The notes: generated from the letters alone by a model not told the origin. DNA of 16,936 bases from Saprospiraceae bacterium (GCA_013361075.1 JABWAJ010000048.1:1-16936), one strand, 5' to 3'; positions 1-6,943 are shown, counted from the first letter of the stretch. Translations and numbers: made by a program.

Positions 1-44
1 TCCTACCCTTCGTTGGGGAACCGCCTCCCTTAGCTTTGGCTAAG
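1..44. repeat. 44-bp dispersed repeat, copy 1 (hairpin-bearing)
   Basis: This copy is identical over all 44 bases to 4039-4082. Its right part contains a palindrome: CCTTAGC at 28-34, a TTTG loop, and GCTAAGG at 39-45, giving a 7-bp stem. A degenerate second unit follows: GGAACC-GCCTCCCTTAG at about 17-33 is echoed by GGAACCCCCGCCTCGGTTAG at 49-68. This suggests a tandem or decayed array of a REP-like module. The copy lies 75 bp beyond the stop of the minus-strand receiver gene and might act as a transcription end or mRNA-stabilising hairpin, but it has no clear T-tract. It starts at the window edge, so its true left end is unknown. Confidence 0.75.
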
Positions 45-118
45 GTCGGGAACCCCCGCCTCGGTTAGAACCAAAATGCCTTGCCTGGCAAAAACGACAT
101 TTATTAATTCAGCGCCCC

Positions 119-493
119 TTAATTCGTGTTTGATGGATCCTGGCTTTTTCCAGGCCAGGCAATTAATTCAGCCAACAGGGCCATATCCAATGGTTCGGTC
201 ATCACAACCGGTACCCCCTGACGGAATAATTTCCGGAATAACCCTTTACTGGTTGTGATGGCGACTACCCGAAATCCTGCTGTTGTGAGCATTGTTAGCA
301 TGTTTTGCTTTTTTGCCCCCGGCATGCCGGTGTCGAGCAGCACAACATCCGGTTTTAATGTCCCGATCGCCTCCATTCCGGCTTCCACCGAATAGCAGCG
401 GCCGATTACGTTGGCGATCGGGCAATGCTCCGCCAGACCCAACTCGATGCGATGGCCAAGCAGGGCATCATCGGTGAGGATGATGAGGGTCAT
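119..493 (-). CDS. Stand-alone receiver (CheY-like) domain protein, degenerate
   Basis: At 124 aa this is the length of a single receiver domain with no output domain. The acidic pair is at D8-D9 (LTDD), the phospho-acceptor aspartate is D54 in VVLLDTGMPG, and the conserved Thr/Ser is T80 or T81 (AITTS). The near-invariant lysine before the late proline is replaced by glutamate: MTEPLD, E100-P101, where active receivers have K-P. In known receivers that lysine couples phosphorylation to the conformational change, so signalling may be altered or phosphorylation-independent. It is the last gene of a leftward cluster, 38 bp after the 159-aa gene; a weak 6-bp hairpin (520-536, ACTAAA/TTTAGT) overlaps that gene's stop codon. 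No kinase is nearby. The family call is fairly firm; the partner and role are unknown. Confidence 0.72.
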   Translation of the reverse strand: MTLIILTDDALLGHRIELGLAEHCPIANVIGRCYSVEAGMEAIGTLKPDVVLLDTGMPGAKKQNMLTMLTTAGFRVVAITTSKGLFRKLFRQGVPVVMTEPLDMALLAELIAWPGKSQDPSNTN

Positions 494-531
494 GATTGCG
501 TAATTACAGCCCCGGAGAAACTAAAGGCGGT

Positions 532-1011
532 TTAGTATTCGATGATTAGTTTATTCGAGGACTCGTCAAATCTAAGGTTTATGCCGGCAGAGGGTGTCCC
601 TTCCAGTCTATTTGAGAAGACTGTTATCCCCTGTCTGACGTCATCTGTTCCGATAAAACATGTAATTCCCGCAGAACTGGGAGCATTTAATTCATCAAGT
701 CTGGTAAATAAAGCCTTTGATCCACTGATTTCGATATGTACTTCTATATCTGGCTTTGCATCCTGGATAAATAGTTGGCCATTAGTTACTACAATCTGCA
801 CAAACCCACCTGATGTGAGATCATAGTAATATAGCAAACTGCCATTATTGCCAGCGTCATCTGTTGGATAAACTTCCAATCTTTTTTTATCTTCAGAAAT
901 AAGGAGTTGGTGCCCGTCTTTGTACTTTTTTGTTCTAGGAATCCAGGTCCCAATTGGAAAAGGGCCAGCAATAGGATTAAAACTTGGAGATGATGGATTA
1001 CTGTTCTGCAT
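532..1011 (-). CDS. Unrecognised 159-aa protein
   Basis: I do not recognise this protein. It starts MQNSNPSSPSFNPIAGPFPIG, with a Ser/Pro/Asn-rich, probably disordered N-terminus of about 15 residues. After that come alternating hydrophobic and polar stretches suggesting beta strands (for example LLYYYDLTS, FVQIVVTNGQLFIQD, DIEVHIEISG and NLRFDESSNKLIIEY at the C-terminus). There is no signal peptide or membrane helix, so it is probably cytoplasmic unless exported by another route. It lies 27 bp downstream of the deiminase-like gene and 38 bp upstream of the receiver gene, all on the minus strand, so co-transcription is likely. Base composition is AT-richer than the permease genes. It is accepted as real because it fills the space between two supported genes with small gaps and has a sensible ATG. 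Confidence 0.6.
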   Translation of the reverse strand: MQNSNPSSPSFNPIAGPFPIGTWIPRTKKYKDGHQLLISEDKKRLEVYPTDDAGNNGSLLYYYDLTSGGFVQIVVTNGQLFIQDAKPDIEVHIEISGSKALFTRLDELNAPSSAGITCFIGTDDVRQGITVFSNRLEGTPSAGINLRFDESSNKLIIEY

Positions 1012-1038
1012 GTTCGGTTTATTTAAATAGATGAAAAA

Positions 1039-2295
1039 TTATTTTCTTAACAACTCATTGGTAAGGCAATGTAATGAACCCAATGCCTTACAGAATGGAT
1101 GAAAATCTGCCTCAATAAATACAACCCTGAAGCCTAGTTCCTCCCAAATACTTCGAACTTCCCTATCAAACTTTATACGCTTCCCGCTAGTATCTCCGTA
1201 GGAAAACTGAGGCAACCAAACTGTATTAGGTCCTTTAGGTTCCAGTACTTCGACAAGACAATTGTTGTATGAGAATGTATAAGGCTCGGAGGATGGTTTA
1301 TCTTTAACTCTGATCATCGGATTTCTCTTTACTAAAAATTTTTGTTCTCCGGCTTTGGTTTTTATTGCTTCCAGTTGCCGGATAATTGGGATTATGTTTT
1401 TTTCTTCATGATATATTATTTCCCAGTTTTCATTCATTGGCTGCCCTACTAATAGAACATACCTGCCCTCATCAGTTTTTACTCCGGTTAAGGTGATGTA
1501 CAGGTCTATGTGAATTAATCCGGGGAATGGAGGAAAAATCAATACTGATTCATTTATATTTTTTTTAAAAAATTTCGAGTAGAAACACATGGAATTAATT
1601 TTATTTTCATTATCGCAAATCGATTCATACCCAAGTATGGGAATTTTTATATCTTCTTCATTTGTAAGAAACAACTCATGTATTAATTTAATCACTTTTT
1701 TTTCTCCACTACAATCTTTATCAAGTCCCAATAAAATAGCCAACATCTTAAATTGATCTCCTCCAATAAAGATAAAATCATCATCAATCAGGATATTGCC
1801 GCTTTCTATTACGAACCAGTCATCGGTACAAGGTTCTATACAAGGTAATTCCCTGGGTTTTATGATGCCGTGAATTATTCCTTTGGTTTCTAATATCCCC
1901 GCAAGAGATAAATTGGGCTCACTGACAGATGGTTTTTTATTTAATTTCTCAGAATTAAGAGCCTGTCGCTCGCAATTAGAAGAGTTTATTAAATTGATTT
2001 TTCCTGGCTCAGACAAGACTAAAAATGGATCTCTTACCCATTCCACAAACTTGTTATTATCTGCGAATATCAAACACTTGCTTATGTCTGATTTAAGGTT
2101 TTCGCTATGACTTATTTTGCGTTCGTCCAGAAAATTTTTCAACTCTTGAAAGTGGGTTTCCTCGTCTGCCCAAATAACCAATTGAGTATGATGGTTCAAC
2201 TTGTAACACAATTCCCCAATTATGCTCTTCATATCCTGATTATAAACCACCAGCAATTTTTTTATTGCACCTGTAACTGAAGATTGTAGTTTCAT
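1039..2295 (-). CDS. Arginine/agmatine/peptidylarginine deiminase superfamily protein
   Basis: The layout is that of a guanidino-group-modifying enzyme (PAD/agmatine deiminase type), which hydrolyses a guanidinium group through a covalent cysteine adduct. Numbering from the ATG at 2295 (418 aa), visible elements are WVRDPF (Asp89), ESGNILID (Gly166-Asn167), HIDLY (catalytic-type His262 with Asp264), SYNNCLVEV (Asn344), VWLPQF, and GSLHCLTN near the C-terminus with nucleophile Cys410. His-Asp-Cys is the expected catalytic set. The fit is better to PAD_porph/agmatine deiminase than to arginine deiminase. The substrate (free agmatine, arginine or protein arginine) cannot be told from sequence. 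No signal peptide is visible, so it is probably cytoplasmic. The reading frame stays open to an ATG at 2376 and another at 2340. I prefer 2295 because AAAAGAGAAAAA directly precedes it and the domain begins soon after. The gene is notably AT-rich (for example 12 G/C of 60 bases at 1561-1620). Confidence 0.72.
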   Translation of the reverse strand: MKLQSSVTGAIKKLLVVYNQDMKSIIGELCYKLNHHTQLVIWADEETHFQELKNFLDERKISHSENLKSDISKCLIFADNNKFVEWVRDPFLVLSEPGKINLINSSNCERQALNSEKLNKKPSVSEPNLSLAGILETKGIIHGIIKPRELPCIEPCTDDWFVIESGNILIDDDFIFIGGDQFKMLAILLGLDKDCSGEKKVIKLIHELFLTNEEDIKIPILGYESICDNENKINSMCFYSKFFKKNINESVLIFPPFPGLIHIDLYITLTGVKTDEGRYVLLVGQPMNENWEIIYHEEKNIIPIIRQLEAIKTKAGEQKFLVKRNPMIRVKDKPSSEPYTFSYNNCLVEVLEPKGPNTVWLPQFSYGDTSGKRIKFDREVRSIWEELGFRVVFIEADFHPFCKALGSLHCLTNELLRK

Positions 2296-2439
2296 TTTTT
2301 CTCTTTTAGATGTCACAAAGATGAGCGCTGTCAAATTCATATTTGGAAAAAACAAGAAGCATCTGTAAAAACCCAACCCTTAAAAACTCCACAGAACTCT
2401 TTATTTTGCAGCCATTTCAGAGACAAACACCCAGTAAAA

Positions 2440-3993
2440 ATGCAAACTTCAGACGACCTTTTTTTACTCATCAAGCACTTAGACAAAGCAGAAAAGCGGC
2501 ATTTCAAGCTTCAGGCAGGCCTTCAGAAAGGGGATAAAGACTACCTTAAGCTTTTTGACGCCATCGACGCATTGCCCTGGACGCCGTCAGAAAACGGCGA
2601 AACCAGCCCTTCTTACGATGAACGGCTGCTGAAAAAAAAATTAGGAAGCAAGATCAGTACCAGTCAGTTGCACGTTACCAAAAACTACCTCTACGGACAG
2701 ATTTTGAAATCCCTGCGCAGCCTTTATGAAGAAGCGACTACCGAAATGAAGCTCGCCGTTCTGCTTTCAGAAGTAAAAATCCTGGAACAAAAAGGATTAT
2801 ACGAACAGGTGACCAAAAAGTTGGCTACTGCAAAAAACCTGGCTTTAAAATTTGAAAAATACAGTGCTCTGGTAGACTTGCTGCATTTCGAAGCCAACCT
2901 GTGCGCCCGCCATAAGTCGAATGTAGTAGAAAATGAGCTTTCAAAATTGTATGAGGCTATTTTTAAATACCTCGAATTGCAGGCCCTCGAAATCAGGTAT
3001 AAATCCATACAAAATGAAGCAACTGCTTTGTACAGAAAAAACACGCGGGCACGGGATGAAGCCAGCAACCTTAAGTTGCAATCACTTCAAAATGAATCAT
3101 TATTGCAACCTGACTATCGGCCTGTAACCTTCCTTTCAAAGATTTTTTTTCATTATACAAACGCTATTCTTTCACTTGTAGACAGCAACCCGCACCAAGC
3201 CATTTTACATTACCAGGATTTGCAGGCAGTATGGACCGGGTATCCGCATTTTAAAGAAGAATACCCTTCAAATTTCATTATTTATACGACCAATTACTTA
3301 GTTTGTTGCCATTTGGTCAAAGATTACAGCCTTTTTCCGGCTTTGATCAACGACCTTGAAAAGGTGCCTCTGCGCAACTACGACGAAAAAGCGGAGGCTT
3401 TTCAGAATATCTGGTATTTGCGGCAATTGTATTTTATGAATCAGCAAGTGTTTGAGATCAAAGGTGATCTGACGAGCGAAGCTAAAAAATTAGTTAAGGA
3501 GATTGAAAATGGGCTTGCAAAATATGCTCCCCGAATCGTCAAAGCCCGGCAATTGTCCTTCTACCACAATACTGCGGTTATGTTTTTTGCCCTTGCGGCG
3601 TACAATGAAGCGCTGGAATGGCTTGTCAAAATCCAGCAAATAGCTAAAACGGATCAACGAAAAGACCTCCAGCTATTTGCCCGGCTGCTCCAACTCGTCA
3701 TTTTTACCGAAAAAGGCGAACACCTTCATATTGATAATGCTTTCAAAGCTTTTGAGTACCACCTCAAAAAAGAAGACAAACTACACGATTTTGAAGGCAT
3801 GGTGACCAGAAATTTAAAAATAATTGCCTCCCGAAAAGGCGATAAGCGGACCGTTTTTAAAAAATTTCAGAAGGATCTGGAGCGCTTCCAACCCGAAAAA
3901 ATCCAGGGCTACGAAGAAATCTCCATCTGGGTGGAAAGCAAACTAAAAAACACTACTTTTCTGGAAATACTCAAAAGTAGAACCCTAACTTAA
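2440..3993 (+). CDS. 517-aa helical protein of unknown function (EKR-motif family)
   Basis: This is a soluble, strongly helical protein without signal peptide or membrane segments. Its N-terminus carries LIKHLDKAEKRHFKL (residues about 10-24). From memory, a similar 'LxKSLxKxEKRyFKL' start marks a family of uncharacterised Bacteroidota proteins of about 500 aa. From about residue 100 onward, amphipathic helix pairs recur (for example EVKILEQKGLYEQVTKKLATAK, then FFALAAYNEALEWLVKIQQIA), suggesting a TPR-like superhelix that binds other proteins. I see no catalytic motif. It is divergent from the deiminase cluster across about 145 bp. I found no good match to the Bacteroidota -33/-7 promoter there. 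The next features downstream are the second 44-bp repeat and the MITE. The gene is certain; the function is not known. Confidence 0.8.
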   Translation: MQTSDDLFLLIKHLDKAEKRHFKLQAGLQKGDKDYLKLFDAIDALPWTPSENGETSPSYDERLLKKKLGSKISTSQLHVTKNYLYGQILKSLRSLYEEATTEMKLAVLLSEVKILEQKGLYEQVTKKLATAKNLALKFEKYSALVDLLHFEANLCARHKSNVVENELSKLYEAIFKYLELQALEIRYKSIQNEATALYRKNTRARDEASNLKLQSLQNESLLQPDYRPVTFLSKIFFHYTNAILSLVDSNPHQAILHYQDLQAVWTGYPHFKEEYPSNFIIYTTNYLVCCHLVKDYSLFPALINDLEKVPLRNYDEKAEAFQNIWYLRQLYFMNQQVFEIKGDLTSEAKKLVKEIENGLAKYAPRIVKARQLSFYHNTAVMFFALAAYNEALEWLVKIQQIAKTDQRKDLQLFARLLQLVIFTEKGEHLHIDNAFKAFEYHLKKEDKLHDFEGMVTRNLKIIASRKGDKRTVFKKFQKDLERFQPEKIQGYEEISIWVESKLKNTTFLEILKSRTLT

Positions 3994-4038
3994 GGGTCGC
4001 TGAAATAATAACTGTCAACTTTTCCAGGGGCCTTTTGC

Positions 4039-4082
4039 TCCTACCCTTCGTTGGGGAACCGCCTCCCTTAGCTTTGGCTAAG
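4039..4082. repeat. 44-bp dispersed repeat, copy 2
   Basis: This is an exact match to positions 1-44, in the same orientation. The palindrome here is CTTAGC (4067-4072), loop TTTG, GCTAAG (4077-4082). Identity stops exactly at 4082; copy 1 continues with GGTCGGG, this copy with TATAACC. It sits 46 bp beyond the stop of the 517-aa gene. A transcript-end or mRNA-stability role is possible but unproven. Confidence 0.8.
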
Positions 4083-4131
4083 TATAACCCTTATCTGCTC
4101 CGGCTTTACTTTTTACGTTGGATCTGCCAGC

Positions 4132-4134
4132 TAA
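4132..4134. other. Target-site duplication of the MITE (left copy)
   Basis: TAA directly precedes the left MITE end and is repeated at 4295-4297 directly after the right end. The unoccupied paralogous sequence at 10635-10637 has one TAA, supporting a 3-bp duplication rather than chance. Confidence 0.75.
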
Positions 4135-4294
4135 GAGCTTGTTCGGGATTTCCTGATTGAGTGAGGGTGAGGAAATTTTGTTTTAGACAAGGCGGATTTT
4201 GCAGAGATAGCCGGCAGCTATCTTGAAAAAATCCAACGCAGTATAAAATAAAATTTGCCACGCGCAGCTAATTGAGGAATTCCCGAACAAGCTC
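4135..4294. mobile_element. 160-bp MITE with TAA target duplication (IS5-like ends)
   Basis: The element begins GAGCTTGTTCGGGA and ends with its exact reverse complement, TCCCGAACAAGCTC: 14 perfect bases, then an imperfect continuation (TTTCCTGATTG against ATTCCTCAATT). It is flanked by TAA at 4132-4134 and 4295-4297. The interior is also one long imperfect palindrome: GATAGC/GCTATC near 4209-4225 forms the tip, and GGAAATTTTGTTTTA on the left pairs with TAAAATAAAATTTGCC on the right. There is no ORF, so it would need a transposase supplied in trans. TNA duplications and GAG-type ends are typical of some IS5-family groups; that assignment is from memory. The paralogous upstream region of permease B has the same flank with a single TAA (GATCTGCCAG-A-TAAAACAGGC, 10624-10644), i.e. 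an empty site. Confidence 0.85.
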
Positions 4295-4331
4295 TAAATC
4301 AGGCCACCCCGTACGCCTCCGTACACCAGCC

Positions 4332-4347
4332 TGTCCGAAAATGAACA
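4332..4347. promoter_or_regulatory. Candidate enhancer-binding-protein site (palindrome) of permease A
   Basis: TGTCC-GAAAAT-GAACA is a 16-bp near-palindrome (TGT.C......G.ACA). The same arrangement TGTCC-N6-GAACA occurs at 10666-10681 upstream of permease B. The distance to the -24 box is almost equal: 69 bp here from palindrome start to TGGCAC, 70 bp there. The centre lies at about -87 relative to the predicted start, a usual position for sigma-54 activator sites. The binding protein is unknown. Confidence 0.6.
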
Positions 4348-4400
4348 GGGGTTTTGCCAGCAGTAAATTCAATTTAATGAAAACCAATTAAGTAAATCAC

Positions 4401-4416
4401 TGGCACAGCAATTGCA
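4401..4416 (+). promoter_or_regulatory. Sigma-54 (-24/-12) promoter of permease A
   Basis: TGGCAC-AGCAA-TTGCA matches the sigma-54 consensus TGGCACG-N4-TTGCW at all key positions with the required 5-base spacing (GG at 4402-4403, GC at 4414-4415). The predicted transcription start is near 4427, leaving a leader of about 33 bases to the ATG at 4460. A second equally good match stands at the same place upstream of permease B, which makes a chance match unlikely. Such promoters need an ATP-driven activator, consistent with the palindrome upstream. Confidence 0.8.
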
Positions 4417-4459
4417 CTTCCTTCACGGCTGATCATTTCACTCGTCAAATACCAGAAAC

Positions 4460-6865
4460 ATGAATCGACTAAGTCTCAAAACCGCCTTTAAAAGCATCCT
4501 GAAATACCCCGGAGTTTCCCTCATCAACTGGGGTGGATTGACGCTCGGGCTTACAGCATGCGGGTTAATTGCGCTTTTTGTGGAGCATGAATACCGCTTC
4601 GATCGGTTTCATCGGGAGGCGGACCGGGTTTTTCGCTTGAACACCACCTTCAAATACCCCAATTCCCCGGAAAGGCCTACAGCGATGGCTTCTATCATGA
4701 TGGCCCCTTTTTTGCAGCGCGAAAGCGACGCGGTGGAAGATTACGTCCGTCTTGTTTCGGGTAGTGAAGGTTTTCTTGTACGCGCAGAAAACAAACAGGC
4801 AGCGGTTCCAAAAAGCCTGCTCGCCGATACCAATTTTTTCACTTTTTTCAACTTTCCTCTGCGCTACGGCGACCCGGCTTCTGCTTTGAAACACCCAGGA
4901 AGTATAGTCATCAGCCGGGCGGTGAGCGAACAATTATTTGGATTGGAGAACCCTGTCGGCAAAATTATTGATTTCAGTTATAGCCTCGCTCCCGGCCGCG
5001 ACACAACAGAACACTATCCGGTTACTGCAGTCTTCGAAACCCTGCCGCTGCATTCCCACCTGCAATTTGACGCGATTTTTGCCTTAAATGAAAAGGATTA
5101 TCAATGGGACGCCGTCAACAGCTGGCACAGCATAGTTACAAATACCTACCTGCGTCTGCGTTCGGGCAAAACCGACCAAAGTGCTGCAGCATTTGAGAAA
5201 TTACTGCCTAAAGAAATGCCGAATGCTGAGATGATCGGCCTCAGCCTGCAGCCCATTTCGGACGTACATCTGGGTTCCGGGAAATTAGAATACGACCTCA
5301 ATAATTTTCAGCGTTCGGATCGCAAATACGTTTACATACTCAGCCTGGTAGCCTTGTTCATCCTGCTCATTGGCAGCATCAATTTCACCAACCTCTATGC
5401 GGTGCTGGCCAACCGGCGCCTGAAAGAAGTTGCCGTCCGGAAATCCATCGGGGCTTCGCGGGGCGATATCATCCGGCAATTAATGGGGGAATCGCTGTTG
5501 TTGGCTTCTCTGGCCGGTGTTGCTGCTTTAGGTGCCATTGGAATATCAGAAGTACCATTTCAGGAATTGATGGGCCGCGAACTGAACTTAGCAAAAAGCC
5601 CCGGCTTCATGGCGGGCGTGATGGGATTGGCTGCACTGGCAGGATTGGCGGGCGGGCTTATCCCGGCGATCCGGTTATCCGGATTTTCAGCAGTACGGGC
5701 TTTTCAGCAAAACCATACCGCCACTTCTACAAAACAGCCTTTTGTGCGCAGCCTTGTCGTGCTGCAGTTTTCTATCGCCATCGCCTTCATCATCGGGATG
5801 ATCATTTGTTATCAGCAACTTGCATTCATGCGCCACAAAGACCTCGGCTACCAAACTGCGCAGATTGTAAAAATAGACCTTGGCCGGGGCAATTTGCTGA
5901 AATATCCGACTTTACGCGAAGCTTTTCTGAAAATTCCAGGTGTAATGGCCGTTAGTGGCAGCAGCGATGAATTGGGTGCCATGCAAAGCCAAATGGGTGT
6001 ATTGGTTCAAAATGCCGAAACCCGGGCCTGGGAAAACTACCCAATGAACCTCATTTTTGCGGACCGCAATTTCTTCGAACTGCACGGTATGCAGTTTGTT
6101 TATGGCGGAGCACCTTCCGAATCAGGCACCGCAACGGGACGCGAGTATGTAGTGAATGAGACGTTTCTTAAAAAAATGGGCTGGAAAGGCGATCCGATTG
6201 GAAGGGGAGTCGTGAGGTCCGGTTTGCCGGAAACCGAAATCGGGCGTGTAGTGGGTGTAATCCGGGATTTTCACCAAAGTTCGCTGCATGCCGCCATCGA
6301 GCCCATTTGCATTCAGGCTTCACAGGTAAATCAAATCCTGGAAATCAAGCTGGCAGTTGCCAATTTGCAGGATATCCTCCCAAAACTTGGCGCGGTTTGG
6401 TCGCAGCAGGTTATAGACCGGCCTTTTGAGTTCGAATTTTTGGATGACCACTTTGCGGGGCTTTATGCGGCAGAGGAACAGCTCGGGCGCAGTCTGCTGA
6501 CGGCGACCCTGCTGGCGATTGCCATTGCCTGCATGGGATTGCTGGGATTATCGGCGTTCATCATCCAGCAACGTACCAAAGAAATTGGCATCAGGAAAGT
6601 GCTGGGGGCCAGCATAGCAGGAATTACCGGCCTGCTGGCCAACGATTTCCTTAAACTCGTTGCGGTGGCCATTCTGCTTGCCAGCCCTGTAGCTTATTGG
6701 TTCATGAATCAATGGTTGTCCGATTTTGCCTACCGCATTGACATGCAGTGGTGGATGTTCGTTTTGGCAGGTGCCAGTGCTATGGCCATTGCATTTTTTA
6801 CGGTGAGTGTTTTGAGTGTAAAAGCTGCACTGGCCAATCCGGTGAAGAGTTTGAGGAATGAGTAA
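4460..6865 (+). CDS. FtsX/MacB-like ABC transporter permease (A)
   Basis: This 801-aa inner-membrane protein has the doubled FtsX layout. TM1 is at about 20-41, followed by a periplasmic MacB-type core domain (about 45-288) and TM2-TM4 (about 291-313, 344-366, 383-407) with the cytoplasmic motif EVAVRKSIGAS (323-333). TM5 is at about 430-452, then a second periplasmic domain (about 455-672) and TM6-TM8 (about 677-699, 730-752, 763-785) with QRTKEIGIRKVLGAS between TM6 and TM7. It ends ALANPVKSLRNE. MacB/Lol-type permeases transmit ATPase movement to the periplasm to extrude lipids, lipoproteins, peptides or toxic compounds. The substrate here is not evident, and no ATPase gene is adjacent. 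The upstream region holds a sigma-54 promoter. The AraC-type gene begins 78 bp downstream and may be co-transcribed. The first-half FtsX motif differs from the EVGVRKALGSQR shared by B and C. Confidence 0.9.
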   Translation: MNRLSLKTAFKSILKYPGVSLINWGGLTLGLTACGLIALFVEHEYRFDRFHREADRVFRLNTTFKYPNSPERPTAMASIMMAPFLQRESDAVEDYVRLVSGSEGFLVRAENKQAAVPKSLLADTNFFTFFNFPLRYGDPASALKHPGSIVISRAVSEQLFGLENPVGKIIDFSYSLAPGRDTTEHYPVTAVFETLPLHSHLQFDAIFALNEKDYQWDAVNSWHSIVTNTYLRLRSGKTDQSAAAFEKLLPKEMPNAEMIGLSLQPISDVHLGSGKLEYDLNNFQRSDRKYVYILSLVALFILLIGSINFTNLYAVLANRRLKEVAVRKSIGASRGDIIRQLMGESLLLASLAGVAALGAIGISEVPFQELMGRELNLAKSPGFMAGVMGLAALAGLAGGLIPAIRLSGFSAVRAFQQNHTATSTKQPFVRSLVVLQFSIAIAFIIGMIICYQQLAFMRHKDLGYQTAQIVKIDLGRGNLLKYPTLREAFLKIPGVMAVSGSSDELGAMQSQMGVLVQNAETRAWENYPMNLIFADRNFFELHGMQFVYGGAPSESGTATGREYVVNETFLKKMGWKGDPIGRGVVRSGLPETEIGRVVGVIRDFHQSSLHAAIEPICIQASQVNQILEIKLAVANLQDILPKLGAVWSQQVIDRPFEFEFLDDHFAGLYAAEEQLGRSLLTATLLAIAIACMGLLGLSAFIIQQRTKEIGIRKVLGASIAGITGLLANDFLKLVAVAILLASPVAYWFMNQWLSDFAYRIDMQWWMFVLAGASAMAIAFFTVSVLSVKAALANPVKSLRNE

Positions 6866-6943
6866 AGGCCTTTTTTCGTTTGCCCAACCGCAACGAATGA
6901 GTTTGATGGTTGTCTTTTCCAGGATGAAAAGCTCTTTACCGGC

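Larger units (their letters stand above)
3994..4459. other. Gene-free stretch: repeat, MITE and sigma-54 control region
   Basis: No coding potential is seen. In order it holds about 45 bp of unremarkable sequence, the 44-bp repeat, a block (4098-4131 and, after the MITE, 4295-4440) homologous to the permease B upstream region, the 160-bp MITE interrupting that block, the palindrome, and the sigma-54 promoter. Without the MITE the block aligns with 10594-10775 through CTCCGG, GATCTGCCAG-TAAA-CAGGC, GCCT-CG-ACAC, TGTCCG-AA-GAACA, TGGCAC-CAATTGC and GATCATTT. Confidence 0.7.

Noticed and set aside
2296..2376. N-terminal extension of the deiminase-like protein to the ATG at 2376
   Set aside because: The extra 27 residues do not resemble a signal peptide or the family's N-terminus, and the A-rich leader before 2295 fits a start better; this is not certain.
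1..4082. Composite transposon bounded by the 44-bp repeats
   Set aside because: The repeats are short, in direct orientation, with no transposase or integrase between them and no target duplication seen; copy 1 also sits at the window edge.
4139..4290. MITE ends as extra activator sites (TGTTC and GAACA halves)
   Set aside because: The half-sites resemble the TGTCC/GAACA palindrome but are about 150 bp apart and are part of the terminal repeats; similarity is probably chance.
6864..6873. AAAGGCCTTT followed by T's after permease A as a terminator
   Set aside because: The palindrome has no loop and cannot form a usual terminator hairpin.
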